Shown piece by piece: positions 15,640 to 20,730 of a stretch of DNA of 20,730 nucleotides. This DNA comes from Candidatus Pacearchaeota archaeon (GTDB lineage: Archaea > Nanobdellota > Nanobdellia > Pacearchaeales > GW2011-AR1). The notes beneath the pieces were generated by a model. That model was not told the origin of the DNA, searched no databases, and saw only the letters and a list, made by a program, of their open reading frames with translations. The stretch is taken from NCBI GenBank assembly GCA_017609045.1, contig JAFCES010000003.1, forward strand, positions 1 through 20,730. Direction: 5' to 3'. The translations under genes were made by a program, and so were the position numbers. The stretch's first letter is position 1. Each line of letters starts with the position of its first letter.

Positions 15640-15690
15640 CCACTTTTCTTAACATTTATAAACTTATACCGAATAACTATAACAGAGAAA

Positions 15691-15957
15691 ATGAAACTAT
15701 CACAAGAAAAAAAAGATAGGATAGCAGAACAAATACTCTCTTTTCTTTATCATGAGTTTCCTCAACCAAAATTTACAGCTGAAATTTCCAGAGAAATAGC
15801 TAGAGATGAGGAATTTATTAAGGCTTTAATGTTTGAATTAAAGGAAAAAGGCCTTGTAATACCAATAAAAAGAAACCCTCATGGAATTCCATATTCAAGA
15901 AGAATACGCTGGAGACTTTCCAACAAAGCTTATGAAGTATATAAAAAACTGCATTGA
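15691..15957 (+). CDS. Small winged-helix-like archaeal protein
   Basis: The 88-residue protein starts MKLSQEKKDRIAEQILSFLY. Its three predicted helices (KKDRIAEQILSFLY, KFTAEISREIARDEEFIKALMFELKEKGL) and a basic hairpin ending (VIPIKRNPHGIPYSRRIRWRLS) follow a winged-helix DNA-binding layout. The recognition helix would be the EEFIKALMFELKEKGL segment, and the Arg-rich wing would contact DNA. Proteins of this shape are frequent in archaea and unassigned. A TATA-like TTTATAAAC at about 15655-15663 lies 30 nt upstream. It has no sensor domain, so its role as regulator or architectural protein is open. Confidence 0.68.
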   Translation: MKLSQEKKDRIAEQILSFLYHEFPQPKFTAEISREIARDEEFIKALMFELKEKGLVIPIKRNPHGIPYSRRIRWRLSNKAYEVYKKLH

Positions 15958-15990
15958 ACATAACGCAATATATTCTTTAAATTAAATAAA

Positions 15991-16000
15991 AACTTAAATA
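15991..16000 (+). promoter_or_regulatory. TATA box of the gene at 16022
   Basis: AACTTAAATA, extended by TTT, is centred about 26 nt before the ATG at 16022. No Shine-Dalgarno site is present, so the transcript is probably leaderless. Confidence 0.5.
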
Positions 16001-16021
16001 TTTCTCCTGTTTCTTTTTTAA

Positions 16022-16774
16022 ATGGAAGAAAAAATAAAAGAGGCATTTAAGAAAGTAAAAGAAGATATCTTCTCTTTAGGTAATGAAGTAGAGAAAATAA
16101 AGATTGGATTAGCTGACATGAAAAATGAGTTAAGGATTGTCACTAGATTTTTACAAGATTTAAGAGAAAAAACTCCAGAAAAACCACTAGAAACACTAAA
16201 AACCACTCCAACACATCCAACAAAAACTCAAACAAAACAACAAATATTCCCAACACATGAAGAAATTCCAACAGATAAACTGCTTTCTCAGGTCCTGAAA
16301 GCCCAAAATACAGGGATTTCCACAGGAAATCAAGGGGTTCCAACAGACAAACAGACAAACAGACAGACAAACAGACAGATAATCCAACACATAATTCCAG
16401 AAAAAAAACCAGAGGAAACACAGGAGGCAACAGAAACCAACCATTTAGATAAAGCACGAGAGATTCTCGACAGTCTAGACGCTCTAAAAAAAGAAGTACG
16501 TATTAAAATCAAAAGACTAACTGAGAAGGAAATGCAAGTTCTCTCTTTACTATATAGCCTCGAAAACCAAGGCCAAGTAGTGGATTACCCACTACTTGCA
16601 AGCAAACTCTCCTTATCAGAGTCCTCAGTTAGGGACTACATAGGCAGGCTCAAGAAAAAAGGGATTCCCGTCGATAAAGAGAAAATAAACAATAAAAAGA
16701 TCATTTTACATATCTCAAAAGATTTAAAGAAAATAGCATCTCTAGATACAATTATCAAGCTAAGAGGTCTATAA
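16022..16774 (+). CDS. Coiled coil - Gln/Thr linker - winged-helix protein
   Basis: The 250-residue protein has three parts. Residues 1-48 form a heptad-like helix (EEKIKEAFKKVKEDIFSLG onwards) likely to oligomerise. Residues 50-140 are a low-complexity linker rich in Thr, Gln, Pro and Lys, with the repeat DKQTNRQTNRQ. Residues 164-232 form a winged helix: LTEKEMQVLSLLYSLE is helix 1, YPLLASKLSLSESSVRDYIGRLKKKG holds the helix-turn-helix with recognition helix SESSVRDYIGRLKKK, and KIINNKK-type strands make the wing. The architecture is shared with the convergent gene at 16994. It is most likely a DNA-binding oligomer; a role as regulator, partition or nucleoid protein is open. I know no characterised homologue. 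Confidence 0.8.
   Translation: MEEKIKEAFKKVKEDIFSLGNEVEKIKIGLADMKNELRIVTRFLQDLREKTPEKPLETLKTTPTHPTKTQTKQQIFPTHEEIPTDKLLSQVLKAQNTGISTGNQGVPTDKQTNRQTNRQIIQHIIPEKKPEETQEATETNHLDKAREILDSLDALKKEVRIKIKRLTEKEMQVLSLLYSLENQGQVVDYPLLASKLSLSESSVRDYIGRLKKKGIPVDKEKINNKKIILHISKDLKKIASLDTIIKLRGL
16342..16379 (+). repeat. Intragenic AACAGACA tandem repeat
   Basis: About four and a half tandem copies of AACAGACA with CAGA variants lie inside the linker of the gene at 16022, encoding Thr-Asp-Lys-Gln and Thr-Asn-Arg-Gln units. The AACAG core recurs in the repeats of the convergent gene and upstream of it. Confidence 0.75.
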
Positions 16775-16993
16775 ATGAATAAAATCGGAGTAACGAATAA
16801 CTCTCAGATAAACCTCCAGCTAAGATATACTTCCTTTTTTTATTTTCTATTTATAAGCCCTGAAATCCTCAAATTCAGCTATCTCAAGCTTTATACACCT
16901 TGAACCTTAATCTCTCACTTCTAGCCTTTTTTCCAACATAATTTACTCTCATTTTACACTAACTTCAACCTCAATTCTCTCTTTAACTCTCTT
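16775..16993. other. Convergent intergenic region, T-rich
   Basis: This 219-bp gap between two convergent winged-helix genes has a T-rich stretch at about 16829-16850 suited to terminating the plus-strand gene. A 42-codon frame beginning directly after the 16774 stop is AT-driven and not convincing. No other structure is evident. Confidence 0.5.
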
Positions 16994-17632
16994 TTAAACA
17001 GCTTTTTTAGCTTTTTTCTCCTTTTTTCCCCTCTTGCTAACTCTCACTTTTACGCTTTTTAACAATCTTTCCTTTACTTCTTCAGGTATAAATATTCTTT
17101 TTTTCCCATTTCTCTCTATCAGTTCTTCTATCAAACCTTCACTTTTCTGCTTTATATTATTTACCTGTCCTCTAACAGTAGCTCTAGACTTTCCCATCAT
17201 CGCTGCGAGATCATCATAACTCAACTTCATTTCGGTATTCAGAAGGACATAAACTAAGGCTCTTTCCATAACCGAAAATGAAGCCAAATCACTTATTTTA
17301 GCTGTTTGAACAGCTGTTTGAACAGGTGTTTGAACACCTTGAACAGCTGTTTGTTTCTTAAACAGCTGTTTGTTTGTTTTAAACACCTGCTTTAATACAC
17401 CCATATCCATTAAACTTAAAGCATTTTTTAGCTCTTCAATTTCGTTTTCTACCGACGATAAACGCTCATGCATCTCAGAAAAGCTTGCATTATGACTAGA
17501 ATGTTTTTCATCAAAGTGTTCAAGCCACTTTCCTATACTATCAATATCCTTTTTGACTTTATCAAAACTAGATCTAACTTCAGTTTTCAATTCTTCTACC
17601 TCTTTTTTCCTTCCAAACAACCACCCAAACAT
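16994..17632 (-). CDS. Coiled coil - Val/Gln/Thr linker - winged-helix protein
   Basis: I choose the ATG at 17632 (212 residues, MFGWLFGRKKEVEELKTEV). The frame extends 15 codons further to 17677, but that extension contains the TATA box. Residues 8-77 are a long coiled coil (EVEELKTEVRSSFDKVKKDI onwards, and ERLSSVENEIEELKNAL). Residues 83-112 are a linker of VQT/AVQ repeats. Residues 117-190 are a winged helix with recognition helix GKSRATVRGQVNNIKQK. The last 20 residues are a Lys/Arg tail. It has the same design as the convergent 16022 gene, though the sequences differ. The linker DNA is made of palindromic AACAGCTGTT units that recur in the upstream region, suggesting self-binding sites or a centromere-like or origin-like function (inference). 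Confidence 0.8.
   Translation of the reverse strand: MFGWLFGRKKEVEELKTEVRSSFDKVKKDIDSIGKWLEHFDEKHSSHNASFSEMHERLSSVENEIEELKNALSLMDMGVLKQVFKTNKQLFKKQTAVQGVQTPVQTAVQTAKISDLASFSVMERALVYVLLNTEMKLSYDDLAAMMGKSRATVRGQVNNIKQKSEGLIEELIERNGKKRIFIPEEVKERLLKSVKVRVSKRGKKEKKAKKAV
17301..17390. repeat. Palindromic AACAGCTGTT repeats inside the winged-helix gene
   Basis: Within 90 bp of the gene at 16994 there are three perfect AACAGCTGTT palindromes (17309-17318, 17342-17351, 17361-17370) and a GGTGTT-TG-AACACC dyad (17325-17338). There are also interleaved TGTTTG spacers. They encode the VQTAVQT linker, but the palindromy exceeds what the protein repeat requires. Confidence 0.8.
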
Positions 17633-17650
17633 ATCAATTTCAAGCAAAAC

Positions 17651-17664
17651 ATATTTATATATTT
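17651..17664 (-). promoter_or_regulatory. TATA box of the winged-helix gene
   Basis: On the minus strand the tract AAATATATAAATAT is centred about 25 nt before the ATG at 17632 and decides that start over the upstream ATG at 17677. No Shine-Dalgarno site precedes either ATG. Confidence 0.6.
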
Positions 17665-17761
17665 TTCGTTTTCCCATTTTACCGACGACAAAATAACAAA
17701 AAATAAAAGGAAAATTTAATAAAAATCAACTAAAAAACAAAAGAAAAAATCAACAAAATCA

Positions 17762-17847
17762 GGCTGTTTATATAAACAAACACCCCTTAAACAGCCTTTT
17801 TTCAAAACAAACAGCCATTTAAACAGCTTTAAACACCCGCCAACAGC
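17762..17847. repeat. AAACAGCC/AAACACCC iteron-like cluster
   Basis: GGCTGTTTA (17762-17770) and TAAACAGCC (17788-17796) form a 9-bp inverted repeat. TGTTTATATAAACA (17765-17778) is a perfect 14-bp palindrome. Further half-sites follow: AAACAGCC (17809-17816), TTAAACAGC (17819-17827), TTTAAACACCC (17828-17838) and AACAGC (17842-17847). The same AACAG/AACACC half-sites occur in the linker of the adjacent winged-helix gene. The interval 17665-17962 has no gene and otherwise contains only A-rich DNA, the first 38-bp repeat and a promoter. Confidence 0.75.
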
Positions 17848-17870
17848 TAAAATCATTTATAAGTCAGAAT

Positions 17871-17908
17871 AACTAACCCAACCTAAGTGCAGAAAAACCT
17901 ATTTTCCA
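17871..17908 (+). repeat. 38-bp direct repeat, copy 1
   Basis: It runs from AACTAACCCAACCTAAGTGC to ACCTATTTTCCA and matches copy 2 at 34 of 38 positions without gaps. It lies between the AAACAG cluster and the gene at 17963. GAAAA/TTTTC within it can form a 5-bp hairpin with an ACCTA loop. Confidence 0.85.
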
Positions 17909-17919
17909 CTGCAATAATA

Positions 17920-17957
17920 CTTAAAAACTTTAAAGTTTTATTAACAAAAACGAGGTG
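17920..17957 (+). promoter_or_regulatory. Promoter and Shine-Dalgarno site of the gene at 17963
   Basis: CTTAAAAACT at about 17920-17929 is a TATA-like element giving a transcript start near 17948. GAGGTG at 17952-17957 is a good Shine-Dalgarno site 5 nt before the ATG. Confidence 0.5.
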
Positions 17958-17962
17958 TTATA

Positions 17963-18250
17963 ATGTTTGACAAGAATGGAAACCCTATAACAAGAGGTTT
18001 TTATATAGATTCTTTAGGAAAGGTCCTTTATATTGAAAATCCTATAAATCTCAGCAGAATTGCTTGGGAAGTTCATACTCTCAACGGTTTAGATATATAT
18101 GATAGAGATTCATTTATGAAAAATCCTGTTGAGCCAATAGACCTAACAGCTATATCAAAACTTCCTGAAAACCAAAGAAAATTCATTGAAAATAAACTAG
18201 AAGAATTAACAACACAACAACCAAAAATACCATCTGGTTTTTTATTTTAA
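17963..18250 (+). CDS. Small unknown protein between direct repeats
   Basis: The 95-residue protein begins MFDKNGNPITRGFYIDSLGK. The first part is beta-like (FYIDSLGKVLYIENPINLSR), the middle holds VHTLNGLDIYDRDSFMKNPVEPIDL, and an acidic amphipathic helix (LPENQRKFIENKLEELT) ends in a short hydrophobic tail (KIPSGFLF). I recognise no family. There is no membrane segment or catalytic motif. The GAGGTG site supports the ATG. The gene is bounded by copies 1 and 2 of the 38-bp repeat, and copy 2 begins within its stop codon. This one-gene-per-repeat layout looks like a cassette or transferred unit (inference). Confidence 0.6.
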   Translation: MFDKNGNPITRGFYIDSLGKVLYIENPINLSRIAWEVHTLNGLDIYDRDSFMKNPVEPIDLTAISKLPENQRKFIENKLEELTTQQPKIPSGFLF

Positions 18251-18286
18251 CTAAGCCAACCTTAGTTCACAAAAACCTATTTTCCA
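18249..18286 (+). repeat. 38-bp direct repeat, copy 2
   Basis: It runs from AACTAAGCCAACCTTAG to ACCTATTTTCCA and is 34/38 identical to copy 1. Its first two bases are the end of the stop codon of the gene at 17963, and the next gene's first possible start (18293) is 6 nt after it. CTAAG and CTTAG also form a small internal inverted repeat. Confidence 0.85.
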
Positions 18287-18292
18287 AGAGAA

Positions 18293-18613
18293 TTGGTCTT
18301 GCTTGTGAGAGAAGTAAATGGAATAGAAGTTTTTGAATTAGGAAACTACGATTTTTCTCCTGGATATAATCAAATTGCTTTAAATCAAGTACGAAAACTG
18401 AAGGATCCAATTTTACATACATCTGGAAGAAATCTCCCAAATATGGTTGAAACCCAAGTGCACCCGTATTATTGCTCTTTAAGTCCAGGCGATTCTCTCT
18501 ATGTTGGAGAACAGGAAATAAAAGAACGTCTTAAACAGCAAGGGGATCTTTGGATAGAGGTTTATGGGCCTTTATGTGAACAAACCCAACCTTCGTGCAC
18601 AGAAACCCCATAA
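18293..18613 (+). CDS. Small unknown protein, non-ATG start
   Basis: The frame runs from TTG at 18293 (106 codons); alternative starts are TTG 18299 and GTG 18305. No ATG or clear Shine-Dalgarno site supports any of them, so the start is uncertain. The protein reads VREVNGIEVFELGNYDFSPG, then a middle with NQIALNQVRKLKDPILHTSG, and VHPYYCSLSPGDSLYVGEQEIKERLKQQGD. Short beta strands alternate with one helix. No family is recognised. Its last residues (TQPSCTETP) are encoded by repeat copy 3, so the coding sequence runs into the repeat. Together with the non-ATG start this suggests the gene was inserted or cut by repeat recombination. Confidence 0.5.
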   Translation: MVLLVREVNGIEVFELGNYDFSPGYNQIALNQVRKLKDPILHTSGRNLPNMVETQVHPYYCSLSPGDSLYVGEQEIKERLKQQGDLWIEVYGPLCEQTQPSCTETP

Positions 18614-18618
18614 AACCA
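18579..18618 (+). repeat. Direct repeat, copy 3 (diverged)
   Basis: AACAAACCCAACCTTCGTGC followed by ACAGAAACC matches the first ~29 positions of copies 1 and 2 at roughly 24. The end (CCATAAAACCA) is altered by a small insertion. It covers the stop codon of the gene at 18293. Copies are spaced about 378 and 330 bp apart. Confidence 0.65.
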
Positions 18619-18708
18619 ATTTTACACGTAAAAACTACGCACAAGATGTATTAGCGGTAATTCGCATTTTTAATCTATACGAACGTAATTTAAGAGTAGT
18701 CGCACATA

Positions 18709-18720
18709 TTTATATATAAG
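18709..18720 (+). promoter_or_regulatory. TATA box of the HNH nuclease gene
   Basis: TTTATATATAAG is centred about 24 nt before the ATG at 18738 and no Shine-Dalgarno site follows, giving a leaderless transcript. The preceding interval 18619-18700 carries scattered ACGCAC/TCGCAC/CGAACG words but no gene. Confidence 0.65.
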
Positions 18721-18737
18721 AACTTTTTCTTTTTTGT

Positions 18738-19214
18738 ATGAGAAAAATAATTAAATGTCCTGGTTGTGGAAAAGAAGTTGAGCATCATGCAAAAGGGTAT
18801 TGTTATAATTGCTATAAGAGATTAGCATGGAAAAGAAAAAAGAAAGTTTGCAAGAGGTGTCAAAGAGAAATGCCAATACATGCTAAAGGTTTATGTGGTG
18901 GATGTTATAATTTTGTTTTTCATCTAGACAAAAATAAAGCTTGGAGCCAAATGAAACTTTACGGATTGAAATATGATACTTACAAAAAAATTACAGAAAA
19001 ATGTGTGATTTGTGGATTTGATAAAATAGTAGATTTACATCATTTGGACGAAGACAAACAGAACAACTCAGAAAACAATTTAATTGGTTTGTGCCCTAAT
19101 CATCACCAGATGTTGCATAATTTTCAATTTAGAAAAGAAATTAGAGAATTATTAAAACAAAAAGGTTACGAGCTTAAAAAAGATGTAAAACTAGACTTCT
19201 CTTTAGATAAATAA
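18738..19214 (+). CDS. HNH endonuclease with two zinc knuckles
   Basis: The 158-residue protein has two N-terminal zinc-binding modules with paired CxxC: C7/C10-C22/C25 (CPGCGKEVEHHAKGYCYNC) and C38/C41-C53/C56 (CKRCQREMPIHAKGLCGGC). They share the 'HAKG.C..CY' ending, so they are an internal duplication. An HNH domain follows at about 88-127: CVICG (C89, C92), DLHH (H101, H102), the ENN motif, then LCPNHHQMLH (C119, H122, H123, H127). HNH enzymes nick or cut DNA in a metal-dependent way. Zinc fingers plus HNH is common in phage and homing-type nucleases. The nearby integrase and repeats support a mobile origin. Confidence 0.88.
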   Translation: MRKIIKCPGCGKEVEHHAKGYCYNCYKRLAWKRKKKVCKRCQREMPIHAKGLCGGCYNFVFHLDKNKAWSQMKLYGLKYDTYKKITEKCVICGFDKIVDLHHLDEDKQNNSENNLIGLCPNHHQMLHNFQFRKEIRELLKQKGYELKKDVKLDFSLDK

Positions 19215-19252
19215 AAACCCTTAAAAACTATAAGTTCGTATAATCTCCTAGT

Positions 19253-19417
19253 ATGGAAAAGAGGAAAATTAACTGGAGAATTATAATTTATTCTCTGATT
19301 GCTTTGGTATGTTTAGTATTAATGTTTATAGTTGACTGGTTATTTATTATTCCTGCAGTAATTTTAGTGTTTCTAAACCAGAGAGAAATAATCAAAGATA
19401 GGAGAAAAAAGAAATGA
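19253..19417 (+). CDS. Small two-TM membrane protein overlapping the integrase start
   Basis: The 54-residue frame starts MEKRKINWRIIIYSLIALVC. It has two hydrophobic stretches (about residues 9-27 and 29-41) separated by a single Asp-Trp, and ends with a very basic tail, REIIKDRRKKK. Its TGA overlaps the integrase ATG in ATGA, so it is translationally coupled to the integrase. AACTATAAG about 22 nt upstream can serve as TATA box. No function can be assigned; the coupling is the main argument that it is real. Confidence 0.6.
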   Translation: MEKRKINWRIIIYSLIALVCLVLMFIVDWLFIIPAVILVFLNQREIIKDRRKKK

Positions 19418-20219
19418 ACAAACAAGAATTTTTGAAAAAACTAGAAACAGAATTGAAAATCTCTAAAAACTCAGGGCATACAATTAGAAATTATGTTAAT
19501 GTGAATTCTCAGCTTATTGATTTTTCAAAAAAACAACCAGAACAAATATCAGAAGATGATGTAAAATCATTTATAGCAGAAAACCTAACAGACAAATCTT
19601 CCTCTACAATAATCTTATTCTTGTCAGCAATTAAGTATGCTTATTCCTCAATTCTAGGAAAAGACATAACAGCAGGAATAAAAAGACCTAAAAAAGAAAG
19701 AAAAATCCCTTCTGTACTTACAAAACAGGAAGTCAGACAGTTATTGAATAGTATAGAAAACAAAAAATCCAGATTAATGCTCTCTCTACTATATGCTGCT
19801 GGCTTGAGAGTTTCTGAGTTAGTAAATCTAAAGGTAGAGGACATAAATTTTAAAGAAAAAATAGGACATATCAGGCAGGGAAAAGGTAGAAAAGACAGAA
19901 TTTTCAATATTCCCTCTTTTCTTTTTTCGCAACTACAAAAACAAGCAGAAAAACAAGAAAAAAACAAAGAAGAATATCTTTTCACAGGCCCTAAAGGCCA
20001 GCTTTCTCAGTAAAAAAAGCAGAAATAAACAAAAAAGTCTCCCCACATACTCTCAGACATTCTTTTGCAACTCATCTCCTCGAGCAAGGAGTTGACATAA
20101 GAATAATACAAGAGCTTTTAGGACATGCAGATCTCTCTACCACTCAAATTTATACCCACATAAGCCAAGAACAAATAAAAAAAGTTAAAAGCCCTTTAGA
20201 TAATTTAATGGGAAAATAA
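19414..20219 (+). pseudogene. xerA: Xer-type tyrosine recombinase, frame-disrupted
   Basis: The first frame (199 residues) has the SAM-like core-binding domain and the start of the catalytic domain, with Arg-I at R132 (AAGLRVSELVNL) and the RQGKGRKDR beta-hairpin Lys. It stops at TAA 20011. The -1 frame then continues with KAEINKKVSPHTLRHSFATH, giving the HxxR box, GHADLSTTQIYTH (second His and catalytic Tyr), and ends at 20219. Intact relatives of this family have about ten residues ('..TVQKILKKA..') between GQLSQ and KKVSPHTLRH that are missing here. A deletion of 3n+1 bases therefore probably broke the gene, rather than a slip. Together the parts give ~266 residues, slightly shorter than XerA. 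A sequencing or assembly error is also possible. Confidence 0.85.
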
Positions 20220-20220
20220 A

Positions 20221-20388
20221 TTAATCCTCAACCCTCTCCTCTATAATCCTGGAAATAGGTTTTCCTGTTCTTTTCCTTAACTTTTTCAGTTTATTTATAG
20301 TTTTAACTGATAAAGTTATATCTATCCTTTTCCTTCTAAAAAGGCAGCTCTCTTGTCTTATTTTTCCACAACTTCTTCTCCAGATTTT
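20221..20388 (-). pseudogene. Ribbon-helix-helix DNA-binding remnant without a start codon
   Basis: On the minus strand the 3' part reads RIDITLSVKTINKLKKLRKR, then TGKPISRIIEERVED and TAA at 20223-20221. This is the beta strand and two helices of a CopG/Arc-type ribbon-helix-helix repressor. Upstream the frame stays open for 20 codons (KIWRRSCGKIRQESCLFRRK) to a TGA but has no ATG, GTG or TTG. The true N-terminus is therefore missing or frame-shifted: a GTGGAAAAA in the neighbouring frame at about 20350 could be the original start. It follows the recombinase convergently. Confidence 0.5.
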
Positions 20389-20403
20389 TCAACTTCTTCA
20401 GCT

Positions 20404-20616
20404 TTATTTTTTCTTTCTTTTAACTAATTTAATAGTGCCATATATGATAGATATTAATAAGGCAGAAATAATAAAGTCTCCAATAATTAGTCCAGTTGTG
20501 AATGCTGGTTCTTCTCTAATCATAGATGTTCCGTGATTCGCTAAATTGTTAATAAACAAAACAAAAGCCATAACATAAAGGTACCATCTTGTAAAAAGCC
20601 ATTTCAAATACTTCAT
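20404..20616 (-). CDS. Small membrane protein, two TM segments
   Basis: The 70-residue protein starts MKYLKWLFTRWYLYVMAFVL. Hydrophobic segments lie at about residues 8-26 and 42-63 (GLIIGDFIISALLISIIYGTI), with a polar loop of Asn, His and Glu between and a basic tail (KLVKRKKK). No Shine-Dalgarno site is seen. No homology is recognised. The tail DNA continues in another frame as an acidic frame (KAEEVEKSGEEVVEK), which may be chance. Confidence 0.55.
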   Translation of the reverse strand: MKYLKWLFTRWYLYVMAFVLFINNLANHGTSMIREEPAFTTGLIIGDFIISALLISIIYGTIKLVKRKKK

Positions 20617-20667
20617 TTTCTCTTAATAGAGATTAAACTTTTGTATTTTTAATCTTTTCCAAATTAT

Positions 20668-20730
20668 CTAACCCCCAATAATCCCAAATACAAAAGACAA
20701 TACAAAAACTAAAACTAATAGAACAATCGC
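20668..20730 (-). CDS. C-terminal end of a hydrophobic protein (partial)
   Basis: Reading from the window edge on the minus strand, the 20 codons AIVLLVLVFVLSFVFGIIGG run to a TAG at 20670-20668. This is one membrane-spanning stretch, presumably the end of a larger or small membrane protein encoded beyond the window. Too little is present to identify. Confidence 0.45.
   Translation of the reverse strand, partial: AIVLLVLVFVLSFVFGIIGG

Noticed and set aside
16143..16512. Three overlapping Cys/Val-rich minus-strand frames opposite the AACAGACA repeat
   Set aside because: They arise from reading the repeat backwards (VCLSVCLSV patterns) and have no start context.
16775..16903. 42-codon plus-strand frame right after the coiled-coil gene stop
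   Set aside because: No promoter or ribosome-binding site of its own, T-rich composition typical of a terminator region, and no protein-like pattern.
17301..17390. CRISPR-like array in the palindromic repeats
   Set aside because: Repeat units are about 10 bp with no unique spacers of constant length, and they are codons of a real gene; no cas genes are present.
20011..20030. Programmed -1 frameshift in the recombinase
   Set aside because: The A-run lies after the stop codon, no slippery heptamer precedes it, and about ten conserved residues are missing, so deletion or sequence error fits better.
20250..20270. AAAACCTATTTCCA on the minus strand, similar to the end of the 38-bp repeat
   Set aside because: It encodes conserved residues of the ribbon-helix-helix remnant (GKPIS) and the first half of the repeat is absent; coincidence is likelier.

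Overview
The window is AT-rich archaeal DNA, most likely from a small-genome DPANN lineage (Woesearchaeota/Pacearchaeota/Nanoarchaeota-like; this assignment is inference). The archaeal evidence is direct: both subunits of the archaea-specific family D DNA polymerase, an Orc1/Cdc6 initiator next to an ORB-bearing AT-rich region, an archaeal Lhr helicase, an M29 aminopeptidase, a tRNA-Ser with a bulge-helix-bulge intron, and many leaderless genes with a TATA box about 25 nt before the start codon.

Layout. (1) 1-1850: the first codons of tyrosyl-tRNA synthetase (minus), divergent from a plus-strand pair: a membrane-anchored OB-fold protein and a TctA-family membrane protein. (2) 1837-8465: a minus-strand replication operon, cdc6 - DP1 - DP2 - small membrane protein. 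(3) 8480-8955: a probable replication origin with ORB-like elements around an AT-only unwinding region. (4) 8956-12134: PRC-barrel protein, conserved unknown, intron-containing tRNA-Ser(CGA), small unknown plus M29 aminopeptidase, and a convergent cysteine-containing unknown. (5) 12188-15515: lhr helicase overlapping a COG1407-type metallophosphoesterase. (6) 15580-17632: a small winged-helix protein and two convergent genes sharing one architecture (coiled coil, low-complexity Gln/Thr linker, winged helix). (7) 17760-20730: an accessory, mobile-looking stretch with repeats rich in AAACAG, three copies of a 38-bp direct repeat bounding two small unknown genes, a zinc-finger HNH nuclease, a small membrane protein, a frame-disrupted Xer-type tyrosine recombinase, a ribbon-helix-helix remnant and small membrane proteins.

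How it works together: the left half is core replication. The initiator probably binds the ORBs beside its own gene, and DP1/DP2 form the PolD replicase. Lhr and its phosphoesterase are likely a nucleic-acid repair pair. The right end carries the most unexplained biology: a DNA-binding-type protein whose own linker DNA and upstream region share palindromic half-sites, followed by a repeat-gene-repeat-gene-repeat arrangement next to a nuclease and a broken integrase.
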